Positions 1 to 12,410 are shown, counted from the stretch's first letter. The stretch: 64,000 nt of DNA from Siphonodentalium dalli (GCA_032622095.1 CP136061.1:118678754-118742753); one strand, 5' to 3'. The notes: a model not told the origin generated them from the letters alone. A program made the numbers and translations.

Positions 1-27
1 GGCGCGCGCCGAAACAATGCTAATGGC

Positions 28-389
28 TATGGAATCCTATTAGGGCCACTTCCTAATGGCGCTTTCGGCGCGCGCCGAAAGCGACAAAAAGTGCGCCATT
101 AGTAACGCGCCGAAAGCGCCGAAACATACCCTAATGGCGCACTTTTTGTCGCTTCCGGTGCGCGCCATTAGGGAGTGGACCTAATAGTATGCCTAATGGC
201 GCTTTCGGCGCGCGCCGAAAGCGACAAAAAGTGCGCCATTAGTAACGCGCCGAAACATGCGCTAATATCGCACATTTTGTCGCTTTCGGCGCGCGCGCCC
301 AAAGCGCCGAAAGCGACAAAAAGTGCGCCGAAAGCGACAAATAGTGCGCCGAAAGCGCCATTAGGAAGTGGCCCTAATATGATTCCATA
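28..389. mobile_element. GC-rich foldback element (MITE-like)
   Basis: The outer arms, 28-71 and 346-389, are inverted copies of each other with about one mismatch; both begin TATGGAATC and run through TATTAGGGCCACTTCC. The interior is built from a few GC-rich words (GCGCCGAAAGC, GCGACAAAAAGTGCGCC, CTAATGGCGC) in both orientations. A perfect 22-bp palindrome with half-site GCTTTCGGCGC occurs at 61-82 and again at 201-222. There is no coding potential and no convincing target-site duplication. Bases 1-27 hold the same words, so a neighbouring copy may start before the window. Confidence 0.65.
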
Positions 390-483
390 TCAATCGGATC
401 GCACTATATCTGTTTATGTCTTCTGTTAGCTTTCTTAAACAAATTAAATTACACCGGAAATTCCGAAGATCACGTAAAAATTC

Positions 484-1598
484 GAAGACGATGTCGACGA
501 TTTTGATATTCTGTGTTTTACTGAAACCCACCTCAGTGAACATTACTCATCAGAAAAACTCGCGATTTCTGGTTTTCAACCTCCAATTCGTAAAGATAGA
601 TCAGACTATGGTGGTGGTATAATTGCATATTTTTCTAATACAACTGGATTCCGTCGGTTGGATAGGCTAGAGTTTAATGACGATATTTTATGGTTTGAAG
701 TGGGGACAAATAAAAAATTTATCCTATGTATGACATATAGATCAGAAAGGGAATGCCTGCCAGACTACTGGCAGAAATTGGAAGAAAAAATTGAAACTGT
801 CCTGGAATATAACCCATGCAGCTCTGGTGATAGTTGGGGACCTAAACTGTGATATGTTGAAGAAGATCGGCCCATTGCAAAAAATAACAGCAAAATTCAA
901 GTTACATAATGTTATTACGGAACCCACTCGAGTCACACGTACAACCCAAACCCTTATAGAATCCGACTGTATCAAATCTTCGATTGTCCGATCATTACGC
1001 TACATCTGTTGAAATTGTAATGCAAACTCAAGAGCCTCTCGTTAGGAAAAGACCCGTATGGAACTATTCCCGTGCAAACTTTCATGGAATGAACGCCGAA
1101 ATAGCTGCAACAAAATGGTCGGATATATTGTCTGCGAACTCTAGTGTTGATGTGAATACGTGCCTTGATACATTTATGCAAAAGTATTTCGAAATAGCTC
1201 GATTGTATATTCCTCATAATCATGTCACAATACGACCCCGTGATAAACCATGGTTTGACGGCAAAGTGAGACAATTGTTAAGACAACGTGACCGGTTGAG
1301 AAAGAAAGCCCTTAGAACTAATTTGCAAAGTGATTGGAACAAATTTAAAATTTGAAACAAGGTGAATAACGCGAAAAAGTACCCCAAAAAAGAATACATG
1401 TCGAACCTTGGCGAGTCTTTATCTGTAAATACGCAACCAAAACAGTTTTGGCATATCGTGAAACAATTTATGAATACATCGCAAAACAAACAGATACCTC
1501 CACTTGTATACCAAGATAATTTATATAATGACGACCTACCAAAGGCAGAACTCTTGAATCGTATATTTGTTGAGAATAGTACACTCAAACATGAATTC
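484..1598 (+). pseudogene. Endonuclease and linker part of retrotransposon copy 1
   Basis: The endonuclease can be followed across three frames. FDILCFTETHLS (about 510-545) carries the catalytic Glu motif. GGGIIAYFSN and TYRSERE follow to about 750. After a shift near 800, VIVGDLNCDML carries the Asp/Asn motif, and after another near 975 SDHYATSV supplies the catalytic His of the SDH box. Downstream, the basic stretch IRPRDKPWF...RQRDRLRKKAL matches the same stretch of copy 2 (IRPKDKFWF...RKRDRLRSKA). A further stop or shift lies near 1355, where the frame resumes as NNAKKYPKKEYMS. The N-terminal endonuclease motif (NIRSIRNK in copy 2) is missing, so the copy is 5'-truncated near the foldback at 28-389. 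Confidence 0.85.
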
Positions 1599-2592
1599 CA
1601 CGAAAAAGCGGCCATGGATACCGATAATGGGTATTGCATCATAAGCATGTCATCGGGGAATGTTGTTGCTTCTTCTGTATTTCATTATTACTATCCAATG
1701 AATATATTTTGGAATGGTCATTGCCCTCACTATACAATCTCTTAAACACCAGATATTGTGTGACTGGGGATCAATGATGCGCACATGCGCAGTCAACGCA
1801 TATTTTCATATTTTGCCAAATAAGGTCAAATGAACAAAAATATAATTTTCAAGCAGCTCAAGGGTCATTCTAGGTTAATAGTGAGGCATGTGTGGAAATG
1901 TTATTTTTGTCACATTTCCCATATCACAATCTGCCTCAATTACCATAGTATCCCCTTTTTGCACATATATTTTAGTAAAATGACGGTTTAACCCCTACCA
2001 ATAACCCGTTTCTAAGGTAAAAACAGTCGCATAGCAACCGTTGCCATGGAAAGTATTTTCGTGATTGCCCCCATATCTGAAAATAATACGTGGGACCTAT
2101 AATATACACATGTGCCAAGTTTTATGCTTTTATGACAATGTCCGCACATGTTACACAAAAAACTATACCTAAAAAAATCGCACGGTGATTCCGTCACGCC
2201 CGTTGTGTGATTCCGTCACGGCGAACAAACCGAGTTAACTAGTAATATACACACAAGTGTGTGACAATGCGGCTTTTTTTCTGCAAGTATAATGTATCTA
2301 CTTTGCTCATTGAGAACTTTTTCCAGGTCAGCTTGGCTGAATGAGCAGGGTTCTTCAATAGTACGGACCTACCCTCATATTGATGGCACTTTTTCGGTGA
2401 TTCCGTCACGGACACAATTTGACCCAGAGTGAGATGATACTTAAATACACATATAATAGTATATAACTAAACAACTTAGTATAGTATGTACAATGTTTTT
2501 CATTTTAAGCGGTACCCTACTGGTCATAATTTTATATTTTATAGGCCACAGAAAAGTGAAATTCTGTAAAATTTGGTGATTCCGTCACGCTG
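1599..2592. mobile_element. Non-coding insertion with GAATTC flanks
   Basis: GAATTC lies at 1593-1598 and again at 2593-2598. Joining the host with a single GAATTC gives a continuous reading frame, STLKHEF then MEVNGSKVPDF, so this is a discrete 994-bp insertion. Its ends, CACGAAAA and CACGCTG, pair only weakly as inverted repeats. The motif GTGATTCCGTCAC occurs four times, near 2184, 2208, 2396 and 2576, giving subterminal-repeat character on the right side. No transposase reading frame is visible. The superfamily is undetermined; subterminal repeats and CAC-type ends would be compatible with a CACTA-like or Chapaev-like derivative, but this is a guess. Confidence 0.7.
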
Positions 2593-2598
2593 GAATTC

Positions 2599-5500
2599 AT
2601 GGAAGTTAATGGATCGAAGGTACCCGATTTCGCATATCGAACAGACAAAACATTATCCGATATACAAATTTGCCAAGATGACATTACTACCATACTAAGA
2701 CAGTTGCCCACAAATAAGGCGAGCGGACCCGACATTATCAGCTATCGTATGCTGAAGGAAACACATTCTACAGTGAGCAAACCCCTTTATATCTTGTTTA
2801 ACTCGTTTGGGACGTGATTCTTTTGAGAAAACATTACTCACAGACGAGATTGTTTGCAGAAATGCTCATTTTTATATAATTTTATAGCAATTTATGCGTT
2901 TATTCAATGTTGGGTCAGACCATTTGCCATGGCAGAATTCTCCGCGTGACAACTCATACAATATGAGTGATCATCCGTAGTCTATAAATTTTCTAGAAAT
3001 TTTGGGTAGATACCAACAAATTGCGACCGGTTACCATAGCAACATATTTTCGGAAATGTATGCGTTCGGGGCTGTAATTTCGCTATATGACGATACCTTT
3101 GCGACATTTTGAATCAAATATAAATTATTTCCAAAGTTAAATGATCCAGGAATATTTTGCCAACATCTGGAACTAGCCTTGCTCAAAAATCACCCATCAC
3201 CGACAGAGGGCGCCATTCAAAATGGCCGCCAAACCCCCGTTTTCTAACGTTAAAATGCTTACTTTCATATCATTTTATAGCACTGTATGCGTTAATTTAA
3301 TGCTGGGTCAGACCATTTGACATGACAGAATTATCCACATGACAGCTGATAATATATGGGTGATCATCCGTGATCTATAAATCTTCCAAAATTTTTATTT
3401 GGGTTTATTCCACCAAATTGCGACTGGTTGACATGGCAACCGATTTTCGGAAAATTTTGCGTTTGGGGGGCTGTAATTTCGCTATACGAGATGTCTGCGT
3501 GCGAAATTTTTAATCAAATGTAATTAATTTCCAAAAAATTGGATCCAGGAATATACTTAAATTGCTCTCGCTTCTTGTTCCTTCTGCCAAAGGGGTCAAG
3601 ATTCACCTGCCATGGTGATTGACAACCGAAAAAATTGTCTACGCGTCTACGGCTTAGGCTACTGGGCGCCGCCATTTTGGAACAATGACGTCACGAATCA
3701 CGGCACGCGACCCCCACGTGACGCCAAAAATAGGTTACATCTACATGGACCCCTCACTGAGTGATCGGCCTATATTGAATACATGATACTATGCGAAAAA
3801 ACATTTAAATATAAAAAATTAATTCGCTGATAACATGTGCATGAAGTGGGAAACGGATATATCCGTTTCCCGTCCTGTAGGTAATGTTTTGGGAAACGGA
3901 TATATCCGTTTCCCGTCCTAAACGAGTTAAACTCTCACTAGAAACATCTGCATTCCCATCTGAATGGAAGAAAGAGGAGGTTGTACCCATCCCCAAAAAG
4001 GGTGACCCTAGTAACCCCAACAATTACAGGCCCGTGTCGTTACTTAGCGTGTTGAGTAAAGTTTTCGAAAAAATCGTTTTAAAAAAACTCCTTGATCACC
4101 TAAACAAAAACAACCTTTTGTACGAACACCAATCAGGTTTCCTGCCCAACCATAGTACTGAGGGTCAATTAATTGAAATTTTTCATAATTTACTTAAGGC
4201 TATTGATGATGATCTTATGACATGTGCTGTATTTTGTGATGTATCAAAGGCCTTCGATAAAGTTTGGCATGATGGGCTTATTGTAAAGATGAACAGATAC
4301 GGAATAAATGGTATTCTGCTAAAGTGGTTTCAAAGCTACCTTAGTGGTCGATCACAAAGAGTTCGATTAAATTCTGAAACATCCCAATTCGAAAGGATTG
4401 CGACTGGCGTTCCTCAAGGATATATACTGGGGCCTGTGTTATTTTTTTGATGTATATCAACGATATTGGGGATAAAGTTTCCTCCAAAACGCGACTTTAC
4501 GCCGACGACACCTGTCTATTTCAAAGCCATAAAGACTTGCAACTAGTAGAACGAACTATTAATCAGGACATGCTTGTAATTAACGAGTGGGCTAATAATT
4601 GGCTGGTCACATTTAATTCCTCCAAAACAAAACTTATGTTTTTCGCTAAAAACAGCGACCAAGCGAGGTCAATTATCACATTGGGTCAAAATACTTTAGT
4701 GTATACTGAAACGCATAAGCATTTGGGATTAGATCTGCATGAGGATTTTTCGTGGAATACTCACATTGAAAATTTATGTAATCGTGCCAATTCTAGACTC
4801 GCCCAGTTACGAAAATTAAAATATATCCTTAATCGTAACTCACTAGAAACACTTTACCTGTCATACACACGACCCTTACTTGAGTATGCGAGCCCAGTGT
4901 GGTCTGGTGCTCCATTATACCTTCTTGATAAATTAGATGATGTTCAGTACGACGCAGCAAGGATAGTCACCGGTTGTACACGATCCGTGTCTCACGAACG
5001 CATTATGTTAGAAATTGGCTGGGATACCGTAGAAAGCAGACGATATACTAAACGAATGTCGGTTCTACATAACATCGTAAACAAGAAAGCTGCAAATTAT
5101 CTGGTCTCTCTGCTTCCACCCCGTTTTGTCGATATAACTGATTATGACCTCAGAATGCAACTGATTTTACCCCTCCCCGCCGCGACACCAAACGAATGGA
5201 CTCATCTTTTTTCCCAAAATGTCTCGCAGAATGGAACGCACAAGAACCATATTGCAGAAATTCTCGTCTAGAGGATTTTAAAAAACAGCTAAAGTTCGCA
5301 AATCCTGAGCTGAAACCACCGAAATATTTCTCATTTGGGAAGCGGCGTTTTAATGTTATACAATGTCAGCTCCGGTGTCGATGCAGTGACTTGCGGGAAC
5401 ACAAGGTAGATAACCATTTGATAGACTCTAAACTGTGCAGTTGTGGTCTCGGTGATGAGACTGTTGACCACTATTTCTTTGAATGCACACTATATGCCAG

Positions 5501-5669
5501 AGAAAGACTTAGACTATACAATAGTTTGATACCTTTTGATGTGAATACCATATCAGTCGAGACACTTTTGTTCGGCAACCCATATATAAGTCACGATATG
5601 AATACTGTAATCTTTAATTACGTGCATTGGTTCATTAAAGAAACAAAACGTTTCAATTTCGATGTCTGA
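2599..5669 (+). pseudogene. Reverse transcriptase and C-terminal domain of retrotransposon copy 1
   Basis: The start of the RT domain (ITTILRQLPTNKASGPDIIS) lies at 2599-2801. After the insertion at 2802-3926 it continues with LSLETSAFPSEWKKEEVVPI, then NYRPVSLLSVLSKVFEK, QSGFLPNHST, DVSKAFDKVWH and GVPQG up to about 4440. A run of seven T at 4441-4447 shifts the frame, after which MYINDI and LYADDTCLF (catalytic YADD, about 4490-4520) follow. The thumb region is intact to about 5160. A second shift at about 5160-5200 leads to DSSFFPKCLAEWN and a C-terminal CSCG...ETVDHYFFEC motif, ending at a stop at 5667-5669. Two frameshifts plus two insertions make it non-functional, yet conservation of the blocks suggests it is not very old. 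Confidence 0.9.
2802..3926. mobile_element. TTAA-flanked non-autonomous DNA transposon
   Basis: TTAA at 2798-2801 and at 3927-3930 flanks a 1125-bp segment with 13-bp terminal inverted repeats, CTCGTTTGGGACG on the left and CTCGTTTAGGACG on the right, reading inward. Excision leaving one TTAA restores the retrotransposon frame (LYILFKLSLETSAFP), which confirms both ends. TTAA duplication is typical of piggyBac and Kolobok superfamilies. Two diverged direct copies of a ~300-bp sequence fill the interior (about 2870-3155 and 3262-3555). A perfect 24-bp palindrome occurs twice near the right end, at 3848-3871 and 3891-3914. No transposase is encoded. Confidence 0.85.
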
Positions 5670-5738
5670 GATGTGTAGAGCTAATATAAGAACATGATAG
5701 CGAATTAACTATAATTGATGATATTTCCCCTTTGACGT

Positions 5739-5911
<173 letters not shown>

Positions 5912-6564
5912 CGCGTACTTGATGTATCAATCTTCTTTCTCTCATACATAACGTGTGAAACAATCCATCAGTTCTTTCTATACTGTTAGTTGTCATAACT
6001 TGTGCATAGCTATATTGTTATAACATATTTCTTTGCTCTTGTCAGTGTTTAATTTGTATATATTTAGTGTTTTGACAATAGGGAGAGGGTGTTACTGTAA
6101 GTGGCAGCACTTGTCATCCCATCCCTTTTGCCTGTGTATATATGTAATACTATATGCATTGAGAAAATAAAATATATTTAAACTATGCTCTCATGGCTCA
6201 TGCAGGTGTTGATATTGTTTAATCAAATTACGCACACGTCCCCGGCTCATTAGACCAGTTGGAACTGTCACCCCAACAGATTATCCTCACTGCCTCAACA
6301 CAGTTAGATGTTTACCACCATTTATGGAACAACGGGACACTATCTGACGACCCAAACAATCATGGGGAAATATGGTCTGGTACTTGATATATGGCCGGGA
6401 ACACGCCGTCGGTGTTATGATATGGCAGCAGGGAGATGACGGGGTAGCTTACACAGCTAGCGCGGGAACTAAAGAGGTAAATGCCTTCAGATGTATGCAG
6501 AGACTTGAGATAAATGCTGTTAATTCCATTGATACATGTGCATGCAGCTTTGGGACATGACAAT

Positions 6565-6870
6565 CTGCGGGATGGGATGGGATATGGGACAAAACGACAA
6601 TCTGCGGGACAGAATTTCAAATTGCGTGGGGACTGCCCGATATCTCGAGGAATACGACACGAAGAGGGCTCTTTTTTGGTGTCTAAACGAAAGGCCCACA
6701 TTCGCCCTATCCACACATATTAATCCCGCCACTGACCGGACACCAGAAGTTGCATTATTTGATCGACAAACTGACCTAAACATGGGATGGAATATGGGAT
6801 AGAACGACAATCTGCGGGACAGATTTTCAAATTGCGTGGGACGGCCGATTTCTCGAGGAATACAGAACGT
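6565..6870 (+). repeat. Pair of ~85-bp direct repeats
   Basis: 6570-6655 and 6780-6868 share GGGATGG.ATATGGGA, ACGACAATCTGCGGGACAGA, TTTCAAATTGCGTGGG and TCTCGAGGAATAC. The spacer is about 125 bp. Short reading frames cross both copies but contain no recognisable domain. Confidence 0.7.
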
Positions 6871-9310
6871 AGAGTGCTAAGAACGGCTTAGTTGGAACGA
6901 TAAAACGGCTTCAGTCGGCCATTCTATTTTTTACGAGAAAAAGTAGCGCTCTTTCTTGCAGCGAATTTCTGCAACAATTTCACCGCGTAGTGAACCCATT
7001 TGGAAAAAAAATACATTCCCTGTGTCTAATCCTACATTTTGATATACTATACGCCCCATTATATTGAATTTATCAGCTGAAATCGATCCTGTAATTGTAA
7101 ACATCGAGTCTATTTTTAGCTGTTTTTATCGGCGCGGGTTTGCGTGTTCGCCATTACAGTATTCGCACTAAAACAGCCATATTGTAGCTAAAAACGAGTG
7201 CGCAGTATTCCACTACGTTATTTGATACCTAAAACTTGTTGTTTTCTAGCGTATTCATCGAGAAATCTAAATTCTAAACATTAATGTCGAACGCAGTTCT
7301 TCGTGTTTCGTGGCACCTTCGCATGGGTGGGTTAATCGGTTTATATGTGTGCATAAATCGCAGCTTCGCTCAAATTAATAGATTTTTGTTGTGCAATAGA
7401 TGACAAACTTCATTTTAATACCAAGTTTGCTTGTGGGCATAGCCTTATCGCTGTCGAAATGCATTTATACCGTATATAGTTCACAGTTATCGAATTATGA
7501 TTGGACATCATTTATGGTGGTGCAAGTAGCAATTTATCCCAATAAATGTCGTTCCAATGGAAACAATTAGGTGAACTTTAGCAACAATTTCGCAATTACT
7601 TTCTACTACTTTCGGCAGCTTTCGTCACCATTGTGTCCACATTTTCGAAAGTGCAAGAAACCATCATTTCTTCTAAAATTGGCACTAGTGGTTCATTTAT
7701 GACATCTAATTAGTATTCACTACACTGCTCTGTTCGATGTCGGATATTCTGGGCATTAAAATAATAATTTGTCTCCGAAATTGATTACATCTTTTTCGAA
7801 TTTTAGGTACACGAAGGGCCAAATCCTCGTGATGTGACTCGTAATTATCATATATTTGTTTAACATAGTATGTGTTGGCACAAATGGCCATTTAACACAT
7901 AATTTTCTTATAAATGAAAACGATCTGGTGAAATTTGGCGCAAATTGGCCAAAATGTACCACTTCCGGTCTCCCTTTTGTCCGACTCTTTGGATTGTGAC
8001 AATCTAATGGTACACGGAATGACAACTATAATAATCTGTTTTTGTTGCATGTTTCTGCCATATTTATAACTTAAATTTAAATGTCATTGAAGTGTATATT
8101 CCATCAGAAATGGACAACTGGGACATTTTTTCAAAGATCTCTAGAAAATGTTCCACAAAGCGGATTTCAGAGGATTTAGGATATGTTGTTCCCCAGATTC
8201 AGCCAGAAAGAAATAACCCAAAAATAGCTTATTATCAATTTGTTATAGGTTCAATGCTTCAACAACCACACAACTTCGCTAACGCCGTCTTACACACACA
8301 TACAATCGAGATCGTATACGTATATATATGAACATGGATGTGGCAATATGGCGTTTATACCCCCCCCGCATTTGGTAAACAACCATACTAATAGTAGGAA
8401 ATTACGACCCTCCAGCAGCCCCCAGTAGGAAATTTCAGAGTTTAAACTTGTCGAATTTGTTTTTTATTTTAATTTTTTATTTTTATTTTTTATTTTTATT
8501 TTAACTTTCGAATAGACTGTAGTCCACATTTGGATTTGTTATGGGAAACCTAAAAATACTTGTTAGGGTCCCAACTGGGAAATTCCCACACAAAGGGGTG
8601 TGATAGAATAAAATGTATTGTAGTTCATATGGTTTGGCCTGGTTAGTCGAAACATGTGGATTAATTAAGGTCCAATTTAAGAAACGAGGGATGCATGGTG
8701 CATACAATATTCATATAATTTCATTGCTTATGAAATATGGGGATCCGAGAGGGGCTGAATATTGGGAATCCATCGATGACTAGTGTGATGAAATCGGATT
8801 TTCTTACTTTGGTATCCCCCATTCAGGATAACTTCGTTATGCCCCCTGACGACGACAAATTTATATGGTGGGTCCGCTAGTATGTTACTGTATGTAGTTT
8901 CAGTAATGTTAAATAATTATGTGATCATCCTATTCGATCAGTCCATGGACGTATGTGCGCCGCTTTGGATTTCTGACCGAAAATGTTTTACATAACGAAC
9001 CCACACTAACATTCCATCCTAGCAACTGCGCAGTTTTATCTGTAGATGGCGTTGCACCCAAATACGACACGTCGCGGCTTAACAGACACCATAATGCAAC
9101 ACACACGTACCTCGAAATGGTGACACCACCGGTGACCCGAGAACAATTTGATCCCCTCACTTTATTCATTGCTTGAAATGAACGCCCCATATATACACCA
9201 CAATCTCAATAATAAACTATCGCCGACATGTCACCTTTTGTTGTCTTGGCGTCTCTTGTCAGAATACATTATTCACCAAACAATGACTTGATATTAACGG
9301 TTGATGCTCT
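6871..9310. other. Unassigned region
   Basis: No gene or transposon end could be recognised. An AT-rich run of T4-5A blocks lies at 8458-8502. The open frame at 8092-8331 has a mixed composition but no recognisable domain and no clear splice sites. C tracts occur at 8361-8368. Confidence 0.4.
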
Positions 9311-9317
9311 CACGTAT

Positions 9318-9470
9318 ATAATCGGGGGGGGGGGGGGGTCGGAAAAAAATTACAGGATACAAGGACCGGGTGGGTGGGTGTCCCCGAGCCCGGAGTGCAG
9401 ATTTTTTCTGATGTCATGCAATTTTTTTCCAAAATCATTTCTAAGACAAATTACAGCTTCAAAATGAATT
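9318..9470 (+). repeat. G-tract repeat, copy 1
   Basis: A run of G at 9325-9338 is followed by GTCGGAAAAAAATTAC, AGGATACAAGG and GGGTGGGTGTCC. The same word order recurs on the minus strand at 11925-12090, and in weaker form at 54715-54870. This points to a dispersed repeat whose boundary is the G tract. No inverted termini were found. Confidence 0.45.
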
Positions 9471-10488
9471 GAAACAACCAGATTCGTATAGTAGTGCATG
9501 CTATAGCCTTATACAAGTGAGGGGGGCTCTATATTCTAATTTTTTGTCCACAAATTCTCCCTTTAACAGTTGAAAACATGGGGTGGGTCCGGTTTTGGTC
9601 GAGGAAAAAAATTGCAATGAAAAAATAATCCATTCTCATCTTTTCTCATAGTTTATCATGGATTTTTAACTTATTATACACAGATGATACCTGCGTGTTT
9701 TGAGTGAATACCGGAAGTATCCCATGAGTGGTCACAGTGAGATATAACATATAATACTGTATACAACTGCATACAACATAAATAATGTAACATCAATACA
9801 ACACAATACATAAATAGTAACTAACATAGAAATTCATATTGCTCAAAAGTTCTTGGTTCCCTCATTCCTTGAAATCCCACTGGAAACCCTAGTATTTTAA
9901 AATAAATACCGGTAATGTATGACCCATTAGATTGATTTGCTGTCAAAAAGCAGAAAAACCGTTGACCTCATTTGTTTATATTAATGATATCAGTCAATAT
10001 ATTGCATAAACAATAAATACAGTGACCACGTGGTCGAATTACATGGTCGATGTAGATACATGACTACAGTAACTGAAGTCACATAATAACGTGTTGTTCA
10101 CTGATTGGAGCATTAAAAGGCTCCAGATTCAATCTCAGAGCATCTAATTAAAAAAAAAATCCAGGGGAGGCCCCCTGACCCATCCCTGCGGCATCTCCTG
10201 CTGGGATACTACTCGCCTCCACATTTTGTAGGAGAGCTACTCACCTAGAATGATTTTCAGGGGAGCTCATCATTGGTCACCAGTGATTTCACCACATGGA
10301 TAGGACTGGAACTGTGTTTATTTATATAGGAGATATAGCACAGTAGCAGTGTTATATTTATTGCCTCCGAAACATGCCGAGCCGATCTGGCCCTTAGAAC
10401 ATGCTTGGGAATATACAACACACCAGGTGCCTATTTTTAGAAGCAAATTTAATTTTTGAGACATGCAGTGCAATTTGTTTTTGGACTG
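9471..10488. other. Unassigned region
   Basis: Non-coding by inspection: short frames with dense stops. A SINE-like 3' part may extend from 10488 back to about 10340. Confidence 0.35.
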
Positions 10489-10546
10489 GGTGGGATTTGA
10501 ACCCTGGCCCATGATGGCGAGCACGCCTTGCGACTCAAAGTCTCCT
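10489..10546 (-). repeat. tRNA-related SINE-like fragment, copy 1
   Basis: On the minus strand this reads GACTTTGAGTCGCAAGGCG, then CTCGCCATCATGGGCCAG, then the B-box-like GGGTTCAAATCCCACC. The same block occurs on the plus strand near 11550-11603. The stems do not close into a functional tRNA, so a tRNA-derived SINE is the more likely origin. Confidence 0.5.
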
Positions 10547-11519
10547 ATATATATACTATAGAGACCTTAAAATGTGCATATACGTGTAGTGTCCTAAGTG
10601 CGACGTCAGAATACAGCGGCCATTTGAGCTTCCTTTTTTGAGGTTGCTTCGGTGGTCATGTGTAGAGTCCGAAGCCGCCATCGCCATATTGGCCACAAGC
10701 CGCCGCCAGCCATATTATCTCCAACGCCAGCCACACGAAAACATCTCCGCCGCCGGAATTGTGAAATGGCTGAGCCATGGCATGGATTTATATGTTAAGG
10801 ACAACTGTACTGCGAATCACAAATAATTAAACCGCATTGCCTAATATTGGCATTCTCGTATGGACACGGCATGGTTGTTACACTTTCAGAACACCCGGGG
10901 CCTCTCATTGTGGAATAGACTATTCCAATGCATGCTTCCATATAACAGAGTGGGAGCATCCATTCAGCATTGAAAGGGTTTAAAGTATAAATCGTTTATT
11001 TCGACACGACTCAGTCTCAGACATCGCTGACATTTGTCAATATATGCACATAACCCGTCTACAGAAGAGAATAGAAAATAGTTTGAAATATTATATATCA
11101 ATACTAATGGATTCAGCATCAAATGATGAATACATATATCGCAAGATGCCAGTGATGATATAGCCGTCTGAAGTCGACAGAAGTTCCAATGTAACTTATA
11201 CCGATTATATAGATGGGAAACTACATATAATTATCAATCCCTGCCAGTCCTTTACTGACTCCTTCGTGTATTTCGCCATAATGGAAAAGCCCAACACCAA
11301 AAAACTTCTATAGGTTCACAACAAACGCCAATTAAAACAAGCGGGTGTCTATAACCGGGGATTAGGACAATTTCTGAAACGAAATACGCTGAATGATAAC
11401 GTCTCAGACGGCTGAGCCGCCATATTTCGTCAACCACGAACGTCACGCCTGAGCCGGCTTAGCTAGATAACCAGCCACGAAAATTGGTTGAGCCAGCCGT
11501 GAAAAATAGTTGTCGTGGC

Positions 11520-11612
11520 TTCGGATCTAGCCGTGTGGTATTGACGTCGGACTTTGAGTCGCAAGGCGCGCTCGCCATCATGGGCCAGGGTTCGAATCCC
11601 ACCAAATCAAGT
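11520..11612 (+). repeat. tRNA-related SINE-like fragment, copy 2
   Basis: An A-box-like TAGCCGTGTGG at 11528-11538 and a B-box-like GGGTTCGAATCCC at 11588-11600 are spaced about 50 bp apart, close to tRNA promoter geometry. Between them is the block shared with 10489-10546. Acceptor and T stems are incomplete, so this is not called as a tRNA gene. Confidence 0.5.
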
Positions 11613-11924
11613 AGATGTGCAATTTACTCAAATTTATGGTGTTTTTACCTTACACATGCACATATTTTAACCTATTGCTAAAAAGGGACACAACTATCCT
11701 ATTAAAATGGGTATTTTACCTTTATAACCATAAATATTTGGGTTTTTAAAGGTTTTGTCACTAGTTTTGTAGGCATATTTTTCAGACATTGTGCTTTGTT
11801 TGTTTATTTTTTGTGGGTGTACTTGATCAGCGTTCTCTCAGTTCGGTGCAGACACAATGAGAGACCCTTACCCGGCCAACAACACATTATTTAGTAGAAT
11901 TTATAAGATTTTCATCAATTTTGG

Positions 11925-12090
11925 GGGTGGGTGTCCCAGACCTGGGTGGAAAAAACTTACGGTCCCGGGTGGGTGTCCAGACCTGGGTGAAAAAAACTTG
12001 CGCTCCCGGGGTGGTGGGTCCCCAAAACTGAAAAACACAACATTTCCACCTTGTATCCGTTATTTTTTTCCTGACCCCCCCCTGATATAA
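11925..12090 (-). repeat. G-tract repeat, copy 2
   Basis: Read on the minus strand, a G run at 12077-12083 leads into GTCAGGAAAAAAATAACG and GGATACAAGG, then GGGTCCCC and two GGGTGGGTGTCC-type blocks. This matches the word order at 9318-9470 in inverted orientation. Confidence 0.45.
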
Positions 12091-12410
12091 TCTGAAATTT
12101 TACAATGAATATCATTTCGTATTTATATGGAATGCAGTTGCACCTAGTTATTGTGACGCAAGTGTACATACATTAAGATTACATACCAGTTTATGATATC
12201 AATCAGGAATGTTGGTGCGCAGGGGATCTGTTAACACGATACGAAACTCACGGGAGCCAAACTCCTTGGTAAACAGCTGTTAATAAATATGAAGATGGTG
12301 ATGTTTCGGGAAGCTGGTAAAATAAGCTGGTGTTTAGAGAACGGTGCCCGAGTGTAATCGATGTCATTTGACACACAACGAGCACCGTCCTCCAGAAATA
12401 TATATATATA

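Noticed and set aside
8092-8331. 79-codon frame with a helical-looking peptide (MDNWDIFSKISRKCSTKRIS)
   Set aside because: It loosely recalls a death-domain helix pattern, but no splice sites, repeat of the pattern or neighbouring exon supports it.
11550-11603. A functional tRNA gene
   Set aside because: A and B boxes are present, but the acceptor stem is absent and the anticodon and T stems do not pair fully; a SINE fragment fits better.
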